From assembly GCA_016286055.1 (NCBI GenBank), contig JAEERW010000001.1:450189-514188 (forward strand): a stretch of DNA of 64,000 nucleotides. Direction: 5' to 3'. The position numbers and the translations under genes were made by a program. This stretch comes from Bacteroidales bacterium. Its GTDB lineage: Bacteria; Bacteroidota; Bacteroidia; Bacteroidales; UBA3824. This document shows, piece by piece, positions 60,923 to 64,000 of this stretch; within the stretch, counting starts at the first letter, position 1, and each line of letters begins with the position of its first letter. The notes beneath the pieces were generated by a model. That model was not told the DNA's origin and did no database searches. It was given only the letters and a program-made list of their open reading frames with translations.

Positions 60923-63616
60923 TTGTTTTATGTTATGTACAGTTACAGACAATACCCCGCTGGCATAATTCCGCACATTATTGCCGAGGCACAGGAAAGC
61001 AAAATTCCCGTGCCTAATGCTCCACAGCTTCCCGTGCGTCCAACGCTTGAGAAAATGCGCTATACAGGTTTTTTCCTTACGGCTATAACGGCGTTGCTTA
61101 TTGTTGCTTACAAGTTTAGCATTGTGCCATCGAATGCCTGGCTCACCGCTATGCTTACAGTTTTTTTGGTAGCATCTGTTAGTGTGATGGTTTACAACGT
61201 AATTTCAAACCGTTTTAAAAAACTTGCCAACCAAAAAACGCTCGAAAACTATGAATACCTAATGCGCTGCTATAATGATGAACTTGCGGCTATTGACGAG
61301 GCAAACCGTAAAAACAACGACCGCGCAGCTCTGGCTCGTTTCCGTAGCCAGAAGGTTTCCGAAGCGCTTATGCTCACCAATTGTCAGTTGAAACCTGCCG
61401 AGCAATGCGATGTAGATTGCAACGATGATTTTTACCAGATTCTCAACGAGTATTTTCCTGATAAAGTGCTCACCAACTACACCATTGCGCAAGACGATGA
61501 CAACTTGTGCTTTGTACCTAATTATATTGTTTCGGTGTCGGACCGCAAACTTTACATTGATGTGGAGATCGACGTGCCTTATGACCTCGAATCTGGTGAA
61601 CCTCAGTCGTTTGTGGGTACTCCTGCAAATCCCGATGAGATGTGTTTTTCTAAACAAAACCACGATAATTTTTTTGAAAAACAAGGATGGGTGGTTATCC
61701 GTTTTGCCGAAGAACAGATTGTGAAACAGCCTATTAGCTGCTGCAAATATATTGCTCAAACTATTTACGAACTTATTGGCGACGACCTTGTGCTCCAGAA
61801 ATTTAACACGGTGGATAATATTTCGCCTTTGGATACATGGTCTTTCTCACAGTGCGAGTTGCTTAGGAATGAGCGTTACCGCGAAAACTATCTCGGTATA
61901 GAAAATCCTACTCAATCCGAAGTGGCTCAAGATGAAACGCCTCAGAATGATTCTATTCAAGATGCTGAGCTTCAAGAAGATACCGCACAAAAAGAAAATC
62001 TGCAAGAAGAACTAACATTACACGAAGAAAACACATCAGATATGAACAATCAATTAGAAAACACTACCACGGATGATGCTTCAAAGCCTCATTTTATGGA
62101 TACAATCGACGAACCGCTTTCAGAATCTGAACCAGAGCCTATACCAGAGCAAGTTTCCGAACCAGTTGAAGAAGATTCCACACCAGAACCCTCTGCAGAA
62201 CTACCTGAAACGCCTGTATTTACCGACTCAAGGTCGGAGGAACAGAAAAATATTGTTGACCTTGTGGCAAAGATGAACGAGTGTCACAATCTTGAAAAGT
62301 GGGATTTCTTGCTCGACTATTGCAACAAGGTGATTTCTATCGACCCCGGGTTCCAATTGGCGTATCTGCGTAGGAGTACAGCTTACGGCAATCTCGGCAA
62401 ACTTGAATTAGCTATCGAAGACTGTGAAACGGTTATGAAAATGAATCCCGACAATCCCGATGCTTACTACAACGCTGCTGTGGCAAGTCTTATGCTCCGC
62501 CGATACGAAAAGGCTATTGATTATTTCAAATTGGCAATTTCGCACAAAATAGCTCATTCCGACGAAGTGCTGCTTACCCTTGCCGGAGTTTACGAAAAAA
62601 TAGGTGATGTGGCTGGTTACAACGAATATCTGCAACAATCCGCAGCCCTTGGTAATAATACCGCAAGAGTGATGATTATCAAGCAGAAACAAGACGAAGG
62701 CAAGAACGCAGGCACTCAGTTTAAGGGTTTTAATACACGGAATATCAAAATCGCCCACGAGGGTGTAACTGATATAAGTTTCAGTTTCAACGATGAATAC
62801 ATCGCCATTGCCGACCAAAGCCGCAAACTTAGGGTGTTTGACACTTCGTCGTGGGAAACTATTCACAAACAGGACGTTAACGCTACAGCGATAGCATTCA
62901 GCCGCAACAACAAGTTTATGGCTGTTGGCGGTCAGAGTTTCCTTAGGGTGATGAATATATCATCTGACGGTTTCTCGCTATATTCGGATATCATCAACTA
63001 CACTGGCAGTATAAAAAAACTGTTTTTCCATCCTTTCAACAACGACACTCTGTTTGTAAGCGACAATTTTTCGCTCTACAAGGTGGATATTAAATCAAAG
63101 GTAATCAACAAGGCAATTTCCGACTTCTGCCTTATGTCGGTTTCGCGCGATATGCAGTATGTGACTGGATTCGACTATATGCACAATATGAAGATTTATC
63201 GTATCAACGCCTTGTCGGAGATATTCAGATTGGGATACAACAGCTCTGATGAGATTAAATCAATGGCTGTCAACACTGATGCTACAAGGCTTATTTACGG
63301 ATTTAAAAACGGTCGTGTGTGCGTTTACAATCCGCAGATACCTATGCCAGTTTCGGAGTTTGATATAGGTAGCGAGGTTATCGACATTAAGATAAGCAGC
63401 GACTCAATGTTTTTCTCGGTGCTTGGCGCCGACAGAAGGCTGAGATTTTTCAATGCTTCTACTTCTGAACGAGGTCGCGAGATTTCAATGATGCTCTTCC
63501 CGAGGCTAGTATCTATGAGCAATTCGTCGAATATGTTGGCTATTGGCAATTTCAACGATGATGTAGATATTATTTTTACTAACGAAACTGTGGTGGAAAC
63601 CTCTACTCGAGCATAG
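60923..63616 (+). CDS. Membrane protein with REase-like, TPR and WD40-type domains
   Basis: 897 residues. Two transmembrane helices (about 47-66 and 72-95). A domain at about 165-290 has a restriction-endonuclease-like pattern: FVPNYIVSVSDRKLYIDVEID (197-217, read in pieces), then FFEKQGWVVIRFAEEQ (250-265), resembling Vsr/DUF559-type nucleases. A Gln/Glu/Pro-rich linker (330-435) follows, then three or so TPRs (445-580: WDFLLDYCNKVISIDPGFQL, AYLRRSTAYGNLGKLELAIE, AYYNAAVASLMLRRYEKAID) and a seven-bladed WD40-like propeller (610-890). An ATG four codons downstream is an alternative start. Membrane-tethered sensor with a possible nuclease domain. Confidence 0.7.
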   Translation: MFYVMYSYRQYPAGIIPHIIAEAQESKIPVPNAPQLPVRPTLEKMRYTGFFLTAITALLIVAYKFSIVPSNAWLTAMLTVFLVASVSVMVYNVISNRFKKLANQKTLENYEYLMRCYNDELAAIDEANRKNNDRAALARFRSQKVSEALMLTNCQLKPAEQCDVDCNDDFYQILNEYFPDKVLTNYTIAQDDDNLCFVPNYIVSVSDRKLYIDVEIDVPYDLESGEPQSFVGTPANPDEMCFSKQNHDNFFEKQGWVVIRFAEEQIVKQPISCCKYIAQTIYELIGDDLVLQKFNTVDNISPLDTWSFSQCELLRNERYRENYLGIENPTQSEVAQDETPQNDSIQDAELQEDTAQKENLQEELTLHEENTSDMNNQLENTTTDDASKPHFMDTIDEPLSESEPEPIPEQVSEPVEEDSTPEPSAELPETPVFTDSRSEEQKNIVDLVAKMNECHNLEKWDFLLDYCNKVISIDPGFQLAYLRRSTAYGNLGKLELAIEDCETVMKMNPDNPDAYYNAAVASLMLRRYEKAIDYFKLAISHKIAHSDEVLLTLAGVYEKIGDVAGYNEYLQQSAALGNNTARVMIIKQKQDEGKNAGTQFKGFNTRNIKIAHEGVTDISFSFNDEYIAIADQSRKLRVFDTSSWETIHKQDVNATAIAFSRNNKFMAVGGQSFLRVMNISSDGFSLYSDIINYTGSIKKLFFHPFNNDTLFVSDNFSLYKVDIKSKVINKAISDFCLMSVSRDMQYVTGFDYMHNMKIYRINALSEIFRLGYNSSDEIKSMAVNTDATRLIYGFKNGRVCVYNPQIPMPVSEFDIGSEVIDIKISSDSMFFSVLGADRRLRFFNASTSERGREISMMLFPRLVSMSNSSNMLAIGNFNDDVDIIFTNETVVETSTRA

Positions 63617-63619
63617 ATT

Positions 63620-64000
63620 ATGCACCATTCTATTGTGCTGTTTGACTTTGACGGAACGCTTGCCGATACTTTTGAAACCGGTGCTGCGCTTATCAACGAG
63701 TTTGCCAGCAGATTTGGATATAAAACCATAGATTTTGCCAAAAAACGCAATCTTTCAGCTCGGGAGCTTGTAAGACTCTCGGGTGTGAAATGGTGGCAGA
63801 TTCCTCGTTTGGTGAGGTTTTTTAGAAGGGAGTCGGCTCGAAACGCCAACAATATTCATCCGTGTCGAGGTGTGCCTGAAATGATAAAAAACATTGCACA
63901 AAGTGTTGATTTAGGTATTCTTACCACAAATACAACGCATGCCGTAGAGTGTTTTTTGCAAAACCACAATCTAGAATCTTATTTCGGATATGTAAAAACA
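63620..64000 (+). CDS. HAD-superfamily hydrolase, N-terminal part (runs off the window)
   Basis: 127 codons to the window edge, three bases after the WD40 gene's stop. HAD motif I is LFDFDGTLADT (7-17), with nucleophile and acid Asp; motif II is GILTTNT near 105-111. A helical cap lies between. Phosphoglycolate-phosphatase-like size and layout, but the substrate cannot be assigned. Probably co-transcribed with the preceding gene. Confidence 0.88.
   Translation, partial: MHHSIVLFDFDGTLADTFETGAALINEFASRFGYKTIDFAKKRNLSARELVRLSGVKWWQIPRLVRFFRRESARNANNIHPCRGVPEMIKNIAQSVDLGILTTNTTHAVECFLQNHNLESYFGYVKT

Overview
The window comes from a Bacteroidota chromosome, most likely an uncultured Bacteroidales (gut- or rumen-type) lineage. 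The reasons are: dozens of promoters of the form TTTG-N19-21-TAnnTTTG; one fused str-S10-spc-alpha ribosomal block without tuf; zinc-free S14 and L36; SCSKDD-type lipoproteins; a GH9 enzyme; and many AAA/PD-(D/E)XK and Fic genes. Identifications rest on reading motifs by eye; no database search was run.

Layout. 1-1436 (minus): the start of mutS2 behind two small paralogous one-helix membrane proteins. 1641-19127 (plus): rpsL-rpsG-fusA-rpsJ ... secY, a terminator, then infA-rpmJ and rpsM-rpsK-rpsD-rpoA-rplQ from new promoters, closed by a strong terminator. 19189-25429 (minus): a membrane WD40 protein with a degenerate STAND-like NTPase module, a cytoplasmic trypsin-like protease, a YbjN-like protein and a flavin reductase. 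25603-29369: AT-rich accessory DNA with a two-gene membrane operon, a PIN toxin-antitoxin pair and an AAA/nuclease gene. 29535-41920: GH9 glycosidase, FAD oxidoreductase, another AAA/nuclease gene, an actin-like ATPase, mtaB, SpoIIE-type phosphatase, GNAT, a TlpA-type thioredoxin and DUF2809. 41936-51253: two AAA-DUF4143 genes, miaB, a response regulator-PAS-adenylate cyclase, an expansin-like lipoprotein, a lipocalin-like lipoprotein and a third AAA/nuclease gene. 51381-64000: tex, a Fic gene, a lipoprotein with an elaborate terminator, a pseudouridine synthase, a second Fic gene, a DUF3352-like/MORN protein, a membrane REase-like/TPR/WD40 protein and the start of a HAD hydrolase.

Most notable points. 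(1) The actin/ParM-like protein at 35525-36574 carries its phosphate-1 motif at the C-terminus, so it looks circularly permuted. (2) Three accessory units (a PIN toxin-antitoxin pair, an AAA-DUF4143 gene and a Fic gene) each sit directly behind the 3' end of another gene and are followed by a second, in-frame, stop-terminated and mainly synonymously diverged copy of that 3' coding end. This suggests one shared way of entering the chromosome: small cassettes that bring an alternative gene end. (3) A likely expansin, close to the Bacillus EXLX1 pattern, occurs as a lipoprotein. (4) The protease/YbjN/STAND-WD40 cluster and the REase-like/TPR/WD40 membrane protein resemble parts of NTPase-regulated conflict systems.

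Regulation is legible. Many genes have a clear -33/-7 promoter just upstream, which also settles several start codons. Candidate operators overlap the promoters of the toxin-antitoxin pair and the second Fic gene. Both AAA-DUF4143 genes have three direct repeats of 33-bp period upstream.
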